From Ascaphus truei (Eukaryota > Chordata > Amphibia > Anura > Ascaphidae), in assembly GCA_036426205.1 (NCBI GenBank), contig CM071568.1, positions 116,038,443 through 116,102,442 on the forward strand: a stretch of 64,000 bases of DNA, in the 5' to 3' direction. The notes under the pieces are model-generated. The model was not told the origin of the DNA. It saw only the letters and a program-made list of their open reading frames with translations, and made no database searches. Below are positions 36,044-46,574 of this stretch, piece after piece (the stretch's first letter is position 1; every line of letters starts with the position of its first letter). Both the position numbers and the translations under genes were made by a program.

Positions 36044-37102
36044 CTTCTACAAGAATGGTAAATACAAATTTCGTTATGCCTTTACTCAAATTATATATGT
36101 CTACATTAATAATATACACCATTTGTTAGCCAAATGAGTGGATACAGCTTAACATTGCAGACAGGCTTACATGTAGCGTGCACAAAGACATTATTTCCTA
36201 TAACAATATACTACATGACGAACCATTAGTACACATTGGTGACGGAGTCCTAAATCCTAGATTATTATCGCTTTTAAAGTATCATTTCAACATGTTACAC
36301 TAACTGTAACACACACACACACACACCTCATTGTTTAGCATTCAACATATAAAAACAAAGTGTCGCCCACATATGACGTGGGACCGTGGTCATGTCCCAA
36401 GGCGTCCTTAAAAAGGTTTACCGATTCAATCCCCGCCCTCAACCGATGTGTGCGCGTGAAACCGTATTGGCTGTGCCCGTAGCTTATTTTTACGGTCAGT
36501 GCAGTGTGTCATGCACGAGCGTCGGTGGGGCGGTGCGTGCACAGCGCTGGAGGCCAATGTTAATTCAGTGAGAGGGGTGTTTGCGTGCATTTCACGGTGC
36601 CTTAACATGACGTTACACGTATTTTGTTCGCTCATTGGCTGATCGTCCATTTTTTCCGTGGGCACACGTCCGTTTACAAAGTTTAGATATGTACGTGTGT
36701 AGAAGTGATTTTGTTTCGCTTCCATATCATAACTTCCAGCCATGATATGCGTACTGCTAGCAACACCATGGAGGGACATGTATTGAATGCATAGCGTACA
36801 CATCGTTTTGCACATGCGCTAAGACTTAGTCCACACATTCGTGACGTGCGCGCGCAACAGACGTTGTGCGCACACATTATTATGTATACAGGCACCGGAA
36901 AAATCATATCTGTAGTAATGCCAGCAACGTCATTTGAAAAATGACACAGTTCTGTATCTGTAGTTTTATCCTTGCAGTTTAAACATATACGTTACTTATG
37001 CGTGAATATCCACAATCATATAGAGATGTGTTAAGCGTTGTCATGCTGAGACATATATAAATGTGCCATCTTTGAACATCATGTGTTTGCTGTATTTCAC
37101 AG
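36044..37102. other. Harbinger non-coding interval with a GC-richer patch
   Basis: 36380-36900 is richer in CG (runs such as GTGCGCGCGCAAC) than the AT-rich rest and resembles the CG-rich patch at 56500-56780 in vocabulary. A (CA)n run lies near 36309-36326. No frame was supported. Confidence 0.4.
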
Positions 37103-37207
37103 ATGTCGCGGATGAATACATGGGACCAATGTATGATTTCAGATGAGCCAATCGTTATATTAGATGATTGTGACGGCGAGCGAACAACTATTATAATAAA
37201 TATGTAA
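37103..37207 (+). CDS. Possible terminal exon, 34 codons, with SUMO-interaction-like motif
   Basis: An acceptor-like TTTCACAG ends at 37102, right before an ATG. The 34-codon frame contains EPIVILDDCDGE, a run of hydrophobics followed by acidic residues as in SUMO-interacting motifs. It ends at TAA 37205-37207, overlapping AATAAA at 37195-37200. Acceptor, short coding part and poly(A) signal together look like a last exon on the same strand as the Myb/forkhead gene, but the 36043 stop means it would need another splice form. Weakly supported. Confidence 0.3.
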   Translation: MSRMNTWDQCMISDEPIVILDDCDGERTTIIINM

Positions 37208-39023
37208 AAATGCTTTCAATGATTGGTGCGCAGATTAACAATCACTACATAATGTTATCCTCTTATGCAAATATTTACTATGCACTTAATTAACATAATG
37301 ATGTTGCTAAGCACTAAAGTTAGAACTTATATTGTTTTTTGGTTATTTTCTACTAACATTATATGTATTGCCATGTGATATATGCAACCAACATTATCAC
37401 TCAGCAAACACATGAATCTACTATATATTATAATCTCACGTGTGACTTGTCAAAGAATGTAAATGCTACATAACAACTCATAGACATTGTATCTGAACGT
37501 ACACAATAACAATAGGGAGGTGATAGAAACTGTTTAGTCGTGTGCATTTTATATTTTCACCTAAGTTGTAGTGCTAACCTAACATGCATGAGCTAATGAA
37601 TGTTAGTTAAAGATCATGAAACCATGAACATTTGTGTGTACATTTTATTCACACGACTAACTATAGTTTAGTGTTATTAGTAAACGTTCAACACATACAT
37701 AGCTAAGTGAGGCCGATGATAAAAGCAACATTATTATGTTTGTTTATATTATTTCACGTAGAAATACATGCATCAGACAAAAACTACAACACACACACAC
37801 ACACACACACTGTTGCTGAAATGTGTGCGTATGCAAATGTCCACTTCATTTATGTTCATATGTTGACATTAGTTATAAAGGATCATGATCATTATGAATA
37901 ACTAACGTGAATGAAATAAAAATTATATTAACAACATTGTCACTGTGTTGAATGAATTAGGAAAAGTTGAGAAGCCAAAGAACTATACTTTGGAATGGTG
38001 TTAACATTTTGACACATGTTACATGTACGTCAAATCAACACACATCTTTGACTTATACATACACATGTGACAATGTAGTAATCAACATGAAGATGAAGTG
38101 ATACAACAACTAATCACATACATTGCAATGTTAATGATGTTTAAAACATTGGTGTCTTTTCATACAAACATGCATCGAGTGTTAACATCGCTCATGTGCA
38201 TCAATGGATGTTCTCCTCCCATAATCAATAGCTGAGCAGGGTTTATCCCCTTCTCTCCACCCACCCCTATATTCCATGAATGGATGTTGTTACGTTTGCT
38301 AAATTACATGTTATGTAATGTCCCTAATGATTTTAAAAGACACTGCACAATAACCAGCAAGTGTAGCTAAACGCACGTACACAATACAGAAACGACATGT
38401 TTCAATTGTCACATCTTTTTCATTACGTTCTGTTTATACATCTTGTAACTATACCTGTATCGAGGTTTGCACATCTTATGACAGATGTGAATTGAAATAC
38501 ATACCATGCGCAGTCATTGAAATGATATACCTTGAAAAAGAAAACATGAATGAATATAAATCATTGTCATGACATGTTCATTAAGGTAAGCAACACACAA
38601 AATTGACCATTTTGTGTGTGATATGAAACAACATCTAGAATACGTCAAATATGATCAGAAATACACAATAGTGTACACATCATTGTGACTCACATGTCAC
38701 ACTGCAAAAGAAACATTGTATGTAACCATACTGCACTAGCTATTGACTATCGACATAGTAGGTTTATTGTGTATGCATAACCAAAAAGAGCATGTACATA
38801 AAATATAGATTTAGTACACATTATTTCTTCACGTACACACAACACCTTTTATTGGTAAGATGTATAATACAACCTGTTGATGAATGACATACCGGTGCCA
38901 CATGCAATTGTCCACACAGCAGATTAGAGAAAGGTGTGCGAATCATATTCATCTGTTTCCTAAGTGAATGGTATTTGGACAAATGTATTAATCATAACAA
39001 AGAATGAATACATCTATGTAGTA
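37208..39023. other. Harbinger AT-rich spacer between convergent genes
   Basis: About 1.8 kb of AT-rich DNA with a (CA)n run near 37789-37811. No coding frame or inverted repeat stands out. Confidence 0.5.
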
Positions 39024-39418
39024 CTATGAACATATATGTATTTGCTTACATGAAAAAAATGTGTTTATGACATTCAGACGTGTCTCAACACCACTGGCTG
39101 TTTGGTCATTGTCAGCTGGTAAATTGACGGGATGCTCCTCCTCCAAACCCTGACATATGTCTGTTTGTACATTATTGCGGAGTGCCACATTGTGCAAAAT
39201 GCAACATGCAATTATAATATCAGACACTTTAGCAGGCTTATATTGAAGTGCCCCACCAGTTCTATCGAGACACCTAAATCTTGTCTTGAGAAGCCCAAAT
39301 GTCCTCTCTATGACGGATCACGTAGATATATGGGCAACATTGTACCTCTCCTCTGCGTCACTTTGAGGGTTTGCCACAGGGGTCAACAGCCACGGCCTAA
39401 TTCCGTATCCTGAGTCAC
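39024..39418 (-). pseudogene. Harbinger transposase, exon 2
   Basis: The acceptor ATTATAG ends at 39419. The exon starts inside the codon joining exon 1 as LVGDSGYGIRPWLLTP, the conserved block after the second catalytic Asp. The third catalytic residue is E in SVIERTFGLLK, just after an in-frame TGA at 39318-39320. That position is Arg in the family consensus (STRSVIER), so CGA to TGA is typical CpG decay. A helical region with CCILHNVAL follows, and the stop is at 39024-39026. Exons 1 and 2 total 1221 nt, a whole number of codons (406 residues), so splicing preserves the frame and the TGA is the only visible lesion. Confidence 0.8.
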
Positions 39419-39527
39419 CTATAATCCATCATGCACAAATATGAAACAATTAGTTTTAACATTATTACATACAACATTTCCTAGAAAACCAAGAGTTGTT
39501 TGTTAACACATCATAATATGTACTCAC
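39419..39527 (-). other. Intron of the Harbinger transposase
   Basis: 109 bp, GTGAGT at the donor side (39527-39522) and ATTATAG at the acceptor (39425-39419). Removing it fuses two conserved halves of the DDE domain in frame. Confidence 0.85.
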
Positions 39528-40353
39528 CCACCAGCCGACCAGGTCCAAAATAGCCTTCTTCGAAAGCATGGAAGATTGATAAGTTTCTCAGGATAGAGGA
39601 ATCGTGACTGGAACCAGGGAATTTGGATACCACATGCATAATCTTCATCGTGGCATCGCATACCACCTGTACATTCAGGGAATGGTAGTGCTTACGGTTG
39701 TGGTAAGCATGCTCACTCTGACTAGGCGGGATCAAAGCAACATGGGTGCAATCGATTGCACCCATCACACATGGTATCCCGGCTATGGTATAAAAGCCAC
39801 TCCTGACTTCCAGCCACTCTGTGTGCTCTGTAGGAAAATGAATATAATTCCTATAGCGTCTATTGAGTGCACATAGAAACTGGGTAAAGGCCCGCGAGAA
39901 TGTAGATTGCGAGACCCCGCCCACTATGCCCACAGTTGTCTGGAATGACGCGGAAGCAAGATAATGTAATGAGCACAGCATTTTAACAAGCTCAGGGACT
40001 GCACGACATCTGGCTGTCACAAAATCGAAACCTCCCCGTATCTTTTCATAAAGAGCTAAGATTGCTGCTGAACTCAAATGATAGCGACTTACAATCTCCT
40101 CCTCACTCATCCCATCTAACAGGGTTCTCTCCCTGTACAAACGAGGATGATGCACATCTTCTCTCCGCTCTCTTTTCCTCTCATCTGCTTGCCCTCTCCC
40201 TCTCCCTCTCCTGTCCGCGTGCCTGTCCCTGTCACTGTCCCTTCCACTGTCCCTGCCTCTGTCCCTGTCCCTTCCTTGGCCTGTGACATCCCCTCCATCA
40301 GCAAGCCTCTCCTCCAATAGAATGTTCCTCCGTCTCATAAACTTTCCCATCAT
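39528..40353 (-). CDS. Harbinger (PIF/HARBI1-like) DDE transposase, exon 1
   Basis: Encodes the first 275 residues of a nuclease of the DDE_Tnp_4/HARBI1 family, which cuts and joins the transposon ends. Residues about 26-65 form an Arg/Asp/Gly-rich insert (RDRDRGRDSGRDSDRD-type) made by a 6-bp DNA repeat. Then come the N-terminal helix region (GMSEEEIVSRYHLSSAAI), a helix-turn-helix-like part (GGVSQSTFSRAF), the first catalytic Asp in GAIDCTHV and the second in SSHDSSILR. No stop or frameshift is seen in this exon. The start at 40353 gives MMGKFMRRR, and a second Met at residue 2 is an alternative. Transcription runs toward the convergent Myb/SANT gene. Confidence 0.88.
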
Positions 40354-41408
40354 TTTCAGGTCTGTAGCTGTGAATGCGCAGGTAATTGCCCTCCTTTAAA
40401 TACCTATGTGATGATGTCAGGTGACTTGCTGAAGTGCAAGGTGTTACATTAACATATCCAAGTAGTTCACTCCCAACGTGTATGCATTAGCAATTAAAAT
40501 AATTATGTATGTGTGTTCACCAGGCAATCATGATATTTGAGAATGATGTAACGTTAAGCTTTGTACAAGCATTTATTGTCAAGTATTTCTGGAATGTGTA
40601 ATGCATGTACCACTTCTGAACGCAACACTAATTGGGATACAACCATGACATTGATGTTGAGAAACTACGTTGCAACATGTGTAATTTGGCATGTTATTGT
40701 CACCTGTTCACATGAAGTTATTTTAATGTGCATATGCATAATTTAATGGCATCAGGATAGTTGCTATTGATTCAGTTTGAATCGTGTAAAAATGAGTAAC
40801 TATTATAGATGTGTGTATAAGTTAGCATGAAGTGATTGTAATGCATCGTGTACAATGTAAACATGCAATATTATTGAGTATCCAATTGCGGACCTCATGA
40901 AAAGAGGGAGGTCACAAAGTACATGTAAACATGAAAACAAACAGCTACATTTACGTTTTGTCATGCGTTACACATTACACGCATTGTATAATGTATAGCA
41001 ACATTACTATACGCTGGATGTGTTAGATGTGTGAAATGTGTTACATCATATAATTAATTGAAGCACACTTAAGTAACATGTTTGATATGATGTGACCTGT
41101 TCCTTTAAGGGTTAAGTATAGGATTTTCCCTTGACACATCATAACATTAAGACTAATGTGACACGCAAATCATCATAACATTGAAAAGTACAATGTTATG
41201 CAAATAATAAACGTAAGGGGTGACACGATGAAGTGAATGACCTCGACACTGTAATGCCAAGCACATTTGTATTATGAGCAATAGAACGTAAACACTACTA
41301 TAATGTTATAAGTCCCCGCTCCATTGACTCCATTGATGTAGAGATGAGGTTTTTTTTCTAAGTGCCGTCCCGGCAACCTTCACGATCGTTCTCCCCTCCA
41401 ACTTGCCA
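40354..41408. other. Harbinger upstream region of the transposase
   Basis: AT-rich, no ORF. It is expected to hold the transposase promoter, but I cannot point to a specific TATA box with confidence. Confidence 0.4.
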
Positions 41409-41667
41409 ACTTTAGTTGGCGGGACCAATTGCCAATGAAATCTCCATTTCTGAGTGCCGATCAGCACCGATAAGCTGATCGGGGCTACTTGAATTCTGCC
41501 GATTTCAAAAAGTGCCGAAAAGTGCCGATAAGCCGCATGCCGATAATTTTTTATCGGCAAGAAAAACTCCCTATTTTGAGCACTTATCGGCGCTTACTGA
41601 ATCTCAAATCCAATTTTGGCAGGAAAATGCCGATAAAAGCCTTATCGGCGCTTACTGCATGAGGCCC
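41409..41667. repeat. Harbinger right terminal region with clustered CTTATCGGC words
   Basis: At least eight copies of TTATCGGC, GCCGATAA or GATAAG variants occur in 260 bp in both orientations, ending in the terminal inverted repeat. The left end (31409-31660) has fewer and more diverged copies. Confidence 0.75.
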
Positions 41668-42764
41668 TTAGTCTTAGTCTTAGTCTAATTTCCTAGTTTC
41701 AAAACGAAGCTGGTTGCTCTGCTATTTGTAACAGAGCAACTTTGAAACTCCGCCCTAGCTTCATCGACATAAGTCACTGGATAGCTTGGTTCTCTGACTT
41801 GGCCAACCCCTTAAATACCTTCCCCTGAGCTATATTCAGCATGGAGGAAGGAGGGAGTTCTTCCCCGCCAACCAGTAGGAATAGGGGCTCATCCTTTGGC
41901 TGATGTTAGAGGAGGAGGCTTGCCAAGCCGGCTCGAAAACCGGGTGAAATATGATTTAGCCAATGGGAGAAGCGCCTACAATCTGTATCTCCCCCAGCTA
42001 ACTCATTGCCACCCGCTGGACATGCTCCACAAAGTCTGGCAGATACAAAAGGTTTCCCCACAGGGTGCCTTTTGTTATCTGGACCTGGCAATTTTCCCTT
42101 CTTCGCCCACCAAACGGTCTTCTAACCTCTGGTTAGCCTCACCTCTTTGAACTACGGACCGTATACAGACATGCCGGAGTCTATGCAGATGCCCTGGCTG
42201 ACTGTATAGTCTTTTAACAAATGTATAAAACATTACAAAGTACACTTTAATAAAGTATGGACTTTGGGGAACCTCATACTTACAAGGGCAATGGGTTTGG
42301 GATATTTGAACTCGAAAGTCAGGAGTCTGGGGGACCCTGGGTTGCCCCAGTGTAAATCACCCTGCGTACCGACCGTCAAACCATGCCTGCTCGCCGGGGA
42401 GAATTAAAGGACTACTGGTAATTTCGGCCCCCAAACACCTGCAAAGAAAATAATTGCATTTCTACCCAAATATCCCACCTAAAACTTGTATATATGAAAT
42501 TTCACAGTTCTAGGGCACAGGAAACATGTAAACAGGAAAAGCAGGGTTCACTTTATTTTTGACGTGTATAATCCCTGGTCCTTGGCTTATGGTGCTATGT
42601 AGCTACCAGGGAACCCACGGTCTCAGGGGTAACCATATGGGCTTAAACCTTTATTGTATAGCCTGGTTACCCCCTCCTGTCACAGTATCCCCCGGATAAG
42701 CACAGATAACATTCCTAGAGACACTGTCTTTAAGTAAAACCCTTGCTTGCTTTATTCATTGTAA
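41668..42764. other. Unclassified interval, possibly retroelement-derived
   Basis: Contains a CTTAGT triplication at the Harbinger border, a hairpin around 41712-41752 (CTCTGCTATTTGTAACAGAG) and AATAAA near 42250. No coding frame with family features was found. Confidence 0.35.
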
Positions 42765-42892
42765 CACCGCCGGAAGAAGAGATCAGTGTATCTCGATAGC
42801 TCGCACAAATAAAAGCATTTTGTTAGCCACAGAACGGTATCGTCTATTCATTTTGATTATTAAGCTCGGCTAACACGGTACAGGCATCTCTC
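42765..42892 (+). mobile_element. PLE 3' tail with degenerate hammerhead
   Basis: The hammerhead at 42768-42806 is followed by GTTAGCCACAG, a tail sequence and GGCTAACACGGTAC, then passes directly into a (TC)n run. I recognise this tail arrangement (self-cleaving motif, GTTAGCC, GGCTAACACGG) from widespread aquatic-vertebrate repeats of PLE type. No protein part is attached. Confidence 0.55.
42768..42806 (+). ncRNA. Hammerhead-like motif, family 5 (degenerate)
   Basis: CGGAAGA in place of CUGANGA (second base changed), perfect 5-bp stem II GAGAT/ATCTC (42779-42783 with 42790-42794) with a 6-nt loop, GAT in place of GAA, and self-complementary AGCT (42798-42801). The changed core bases make activity unlikely. 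Confidence 0.5.
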
Positions 42893-42909
42893 TCTATCTC
42901 TCTCTTACA

Positions 42910-42960
<51 letters not shown>
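42893..42960. repeat. (TC)n microsatellite
   Basis: CATCTCTCTC-type run, pure TC over its last 50 bp. Confidence 0.95.
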
Positions 42961-42961
<1 letters not shown>

Positions 42962-42965
<4 letters not shown>

Positions 42966-43434
42966 AAGCATATAGCAAATGGAAATATAACTGTATGCTC
43001 ATTTGCATGTCTTAAGGCAACAGTTATATTTCTATTGCTATATGCTTTGCTGAGGAGGATTTTTGCACTTTTTACTCACCATAACTTATCTAATATGGTA
43101 AACCCCATCTTCATTGCTTCAGCTTTGCATAGCCAGTGTAACCAACCCCACACTGATGAGACCCATTAAGGTCGAAAAAGCTGTCTGTGGGTCGGTTTAC
43201 TGGCAATGCATCTTAACCCTGACTGTGCTTAAAGCTGTGACAATGCAGCAAGCTTAAGCCTATAGGGAACCATGTTTAAAATGGGTTTGAAGCAAAAAGT
43301 GGCACTGTGTGCTCATGTGCATGTCATTTCCCAGAATCCCTTGCTGCAGTGGAAGTGCTGTTTGCTGGGTGATAATGGTGAAAGGCGGGGTTGCAGACCT
43401 GCCTAAGACATGCAAATGAGCATACAGTTATATA
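42962..43434 (+). mobile_element. Hammerhead-bearing repeat, copy 5, interrupted by Tc1
   Basis: A ~95-bp inverted repeat (CAGCAAAGCATATAGC mirrored by GCTATATGCTTTGCTG) is followed by a full unit of the family seen at 33.2-34.2 kb, including the hammerhead at 43147-43191. It is cut at 43433-43434 by the Tc1-like element (TA target). A possible continuation resumes at 50569. Confidence 0.75.
43147..43191 (+). ncRNA. Hammerhead ribozyme motif, family 3, copy 2
   Basis: Stem I CCCACA (43147-43152) pairs with TGTGGG (43186-43191), core CTGATGA (43153-43159), stem II GACC/GGTC (43160-43163 with 43170-43173), GAA (43174-43176), stem III strand AAAGCTGT (one base off ACAGCTGT), cleavage C at 43185. 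The core is fully consensus and this is the best-paired family-3 copy. Confidence 0.85.
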
Positions 43435-43462
43435 CAGTTAGGTCCAGAAATAATTGGACACT
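43435..43462 (+). repeat. Tc1-like left terminal inverted repeat
   Basis: 28 bp, mirrored at 50539-50566 with one A/G difference. TA outside. Confidence 0.92.
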
Positions 43463-43493
43463 GATACAAGTTGTGTTATTTCGGCTGTGTACC

Positions 43494-44493
43494 TGTAATG
43501 TCTGTATGCCCGCAGACCTGGCCAGTCCCGAGTACTGAGGTGGGTAAGGGTATAACACGCACCCACTGCAGTGAGGGCATGCCCGGAGTGTGCTAAGTTG
43601 CGTTGTCAGGCCTGGAGAGTAAGGGTTAACGCTATACTTGCTGAGTCCGGGATGCCAGAGGTCAGAGGGTTAATGTCCAAAAGCCAGAGTTCAGGGGCAT
43701 GAGAGAGCAGCGTAGTGATGTCCAGAAGCCAGGGTTCAAGGGCAAGAGAAGGCAGCGTAGTCAAGTCCAAAGCAGAGTCCAAGTTCAAACCAAGGGAAAT
43801 ACAAACAGGGGCAGGGACAGGAACCAGAGCTGAAACAGACAAGGGAGCTAGGCATAGACACTGCACACACAGGAGCTACAGGAAAGCTATGCAGAGCAAG
43901 GAATGAAAGGACAGAGTAGGGTTATAAGGGAAGAAGGGCCAATAGAAGCAAGGGGTGGAGCAGGGGTTTGTCTGGATGTTTGCAGGGATAGGTTCAGGTG
44001 AGCAGCGGAGGAGACAGGGGAAGAATCCACCGCAATAGCCTGCAGCTGGTGAGGGGTGGAGCCACGGTTGCAAAAGGGCTGGTAAAAGGATCGGGTGCGC
44101 GCGCCCTCTGTAAGGCTGCCGTGCGCGCGCACCGATCGTGTGCCTGGGCGTGTGGCATGCACTGCGGAGGAGCGGCTCGGCATGGAGGAGGTAAGGGAGC
44201 GAGAGGGAGAAGGAGAGGAGCAACCAGGAGCGGTGGGAGCTGAGGTGATGGGGACACACTGGGAGATGCGTGTCCCCTGATCCGTCACCGATGATTGGGT
44301 ACGCGCGCCTTCTGCGAAGCTACTGCGTGCACGGTCCGATCGCGTGAGTGGATGTGCAGCGTGCGCCGTGGAGGGACGGCTATGTGAGGAGGGGGTAAGA
44401 GATTAAGGAGGCAGGGAATCAGGGCAGGAGAGCAGAGTGGGGATTGAGGTGGAGGGGACGTGCTACGAGGCACTTGTCCCCCGATCCGTTACA
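43494..44493 (-). repeat. 3' LTR of the gypsy element
   Basis: 1000 bp. It carries a TTATAA box (43922-43927) and the 5'-end segment TATGCAGAGC (43888-43897, plus strand reading). Two ~195-bp modules in U3 (44092-44287 and 44292-44493) each end in a GATCCGT phrase. Tandem ~46-bp units of the AGCCAGAGTTCAGGGGCA type lie at 43675-43780. It is longer than the 5' LTR by a ~60-bp segment near 43530-43590. Confidence 0.9.
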
Positions 44494-45330
44494 GTACCCC
44501 CCCCCCTTGAGGATAGCGAACTCTGCCCAGGGTAAAAAATCCACCCAGTTGAGATTCTGAGACGAAGCATCTGAGATACTGTTCCAATGTCTGATTCATT
44601 CTTTCCGTCTGGCCGTTGGTCTGCGGTTGATAACCCGAGGAAAAGAGAAGAGAAAGGCCAAGTCTCTGAAAGAACGCTCGCCAAAACTTAGAAATGAATT
44701 GAGTACCTCTGTCTGTAACAATGGAAAGTGGCACGCCATGTAACCTGAAAATTTCCTTAGAAAAATTGTCAGCCAAGGTAGCTGAGTTGGGAAAACCCTT
44801 GAGGGGTATAAAGTGTGTGTGCTTGGAAAACCTGTCCACTACCACAAGGATCGTATTCATCCATTTAGAATTTGGAAGTTCCACAATAAAGTCCATGGAG
44901 ATATCCTCCCAAGGCTGTTCTGGAATGGGAAGAGGCAGGAGGAGACCCGAAGGTTTGTGGCGGGCGGACTTGCTCTGAGCACAGATTGGACAAGCTCTGG
45001 TGAAATCAAAGATGTCTTTGTTCATTTTAGGCCACCAAAAGGTCCGTTTGATAAGATCTACTGTCCTCTTGAAGCCTGGATGGCCAGTGGATCTAGAAGA
45101 ATGCCCCCAGTGTAGGATTTTATGGCGAAAACATGGTGCAGCATACAACCGTCCTTCTGGCACCTTAAATCTCCTAGGGACATGGGACTGAGCCTTATTG
45201 ATCTCATCCAAGATATCAAAGTTATTAACAGAAATAATATACTTAGCGGGAAGGATTGTTTCTGACGATTCGTTAGATCCTTCCTCCAATGAGAATTGAC
45301 GAGACAGGGAATCGGCCTTGATATTCTTGG
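44494..45330 (-). pseudogene. Gypsy integrase, C-terminally deleted
   Basis: Zinc-binding HHCC part: H in HWGHSSRSTGHPGF and CPICAQSK. Catalytic core: Asp in ISMDFIVELP, Asp in VTDRGTQF and Glu in NGQTERMNQTLEQYL. Shortly after, a one-base frameshift occurs near 44550. The sequence then runs straight into the polypurine tract, so the C-terminal DNA-binding part and any chromodomain are missing. The catalytic triad itself is intact. Confidence 0.88.
44497..44507 (-). promoter_or_regulatory. Polypurine tract of the gypsy element
   Basis: Minus strand AAGGGGGGGGG directly before GTAC and the 3' LTR. It is the primer for plus-strand synthesis. Confidence 0.85.
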
Positions 45331-45718
45331 TACCTGGGATGTAAGAAATCGTGTAATTGAAACGAGAGAAAAACAATGCCCAACGTACTTGACGGGATCC
45401 TAGACAACGAGCTCCCTCAATGTACAATAAGTTTTTGTGATCGGTGAGAATAGCCACTGGCTCTTTGGTACCCTCGAGTAGATGTCTTCATTCTTGGAGG
45501 GCTAATTTGATAGCCAAAAGTTCACGGTTCCCGACATCATAATTTCTTTCGGCCAAAGAGAACTTCCTGGAAAAGAAACCACACGGATAGAGTTTCTCTT
45601 GTGGAGACGATCTCTGATAGAGTACTGCCCCAGCTCCCACATCTGAGGCGTCTACTTCCAGGGTGAAAGGAAGGGAAGTATCCGGATGTCGAAGGATGGG
45701 GGCAGAGACTAAAGCTCT
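45331..45718 (-). pseudogene. Gypsy RNase H region
   Basis: Continues from the reverse transcriptase after a frameshift at about 45720. It reads [13 protein letters not shown] (first catalytic Asp), [17 protein letters not shown] (catalytic Glu) and ILTDHKNL (Asp). An in-frame TGA at 45488-45490 stands where the family has Trp in a W-H-L-L-E-G phrase. The domain degrades template RNA and would also cut the self-primer. Confidence 0.82.
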
Positions 45719-46560
45719 TTAAAGGAACTCGAAGGCTTTGATGGCTTCAGGGTACCATGCTGTCGGGTCAGCACCTTTCTTGGTCAGAGCGGTAATGGGG
45801 AGAGCAATAGTAGAGAAATTACGGATGAACTTCCGAAAGTAGTTTGAAAAGCCAAGGAAACGTTGAACAGCTCTTAGGGAATTTGGCAACGGCCAATCGA
45901 GAACAGACTTCAATTTCTCGGGGTCCATGGTAAAACCTTTATCAGAGATTATATAACCAAGGAAGGCTGTAGAGGATTGGTGGAAGAGACATTTCTCCAT
46001 TTTCGCGTAGAGGCGATTAACACGGAGCCGAGAGAGAACCACCTTGGTGTGACGAATGTGCTCTTCCAGATTCTTGGAGAAAATGAGGATATCATCTAAG
46101 TACACGATGACAAAGGTTCCCAGAATGTCCCGGAAGATATCATTCATAAATTCTTGGAAGACGGCAGGGGCATTGCAGGGGCCGAACGGCATCACGAGGT
46201 ATTCGTAATAACCCGAACGTGTGCTAAATGTGGTTTTCCATTCGTCACCGTCTCTTATCCGAATAAGATTGTAAGCTCCTCTCAGGTCGAGCTTGGAAAA
46301 TAAAGAGGCTCCTTGGAGCCGGTCAAAGAGTTCAGAAATTAGCGGAAGAAGATACCGGTTTTTAACAGTAATTTTGTTGAGCAAACAAAAGTCGATACAG
46401 GGTCTTAGAGAGCCATCCTTCTTTTTCACGAAGAAGAAACCTGCCCCTGTGGGTGAGGTGGAATTCCGAATAAAGCCTTATTCGATGCTCCTGGATGTAG
46501 GTTGCCATCGCCTCAGTCTCGGGCACTGATAAGGAATAGGACTTAGACTTGGGAAGTATG
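45719..46560 (-). pseudogene. Gypsy reverse transcriptase
   Basis: Fingers motif [13 protein letters not shown], first catalytic Asp in [10 protein letters not shown], the active-site YLDD in [12 protein letters not shown], and thumb/connection [21 protein letters not shown]. The frame is open for 236 codons (46429-45719) and ends at a TAA made by a frameshift. An upstream stop at 46575-46577 and a frameshift near 46440 separate it from the protease. Active-site residues are preserved. Confidence 0.92.
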
Positions 46561-46574
46561 GCTCCAGGAATTAG

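Larger units (their letters stand above)
31409..41667. mobile_element. Harbinger/PIF DNA transposon
   Basis: The left end begins GGGCTCTATGCAGAAAGCG (31409). The right end is its inverted counterpart, finishing CGCTTACTGCATGAGGCCC (41667). Both ends are rich in subterminal words of the form CTTATCGGC/GCCGATAAG, especially 41450-41660, as expected for transposase or Myb-protein binding sites. Inside are the two proteins typical of the superfamily: a DDE transposase (minus) and a Myb/SANT accessory protein (plus), arranged convergently. The expected 3-bp target duplication is not evident (TAT left, TTA right). At 10.3 kb it is large, partly because repeats were inserted into an intron. Confidence 0.75.

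Noticed and set aside
31406..41670. A Harbinger 3-bp target duplication
   Set aside because: The flanks read TAT and TTA; no matching triplet can be placed without assuming mutations.
43606..44288. Long LTR ORFs (Leu/Ser/Pro-rich)
   Set aside because: They recur in both LTRs as shadows of U3/R repeats and have no family motif.
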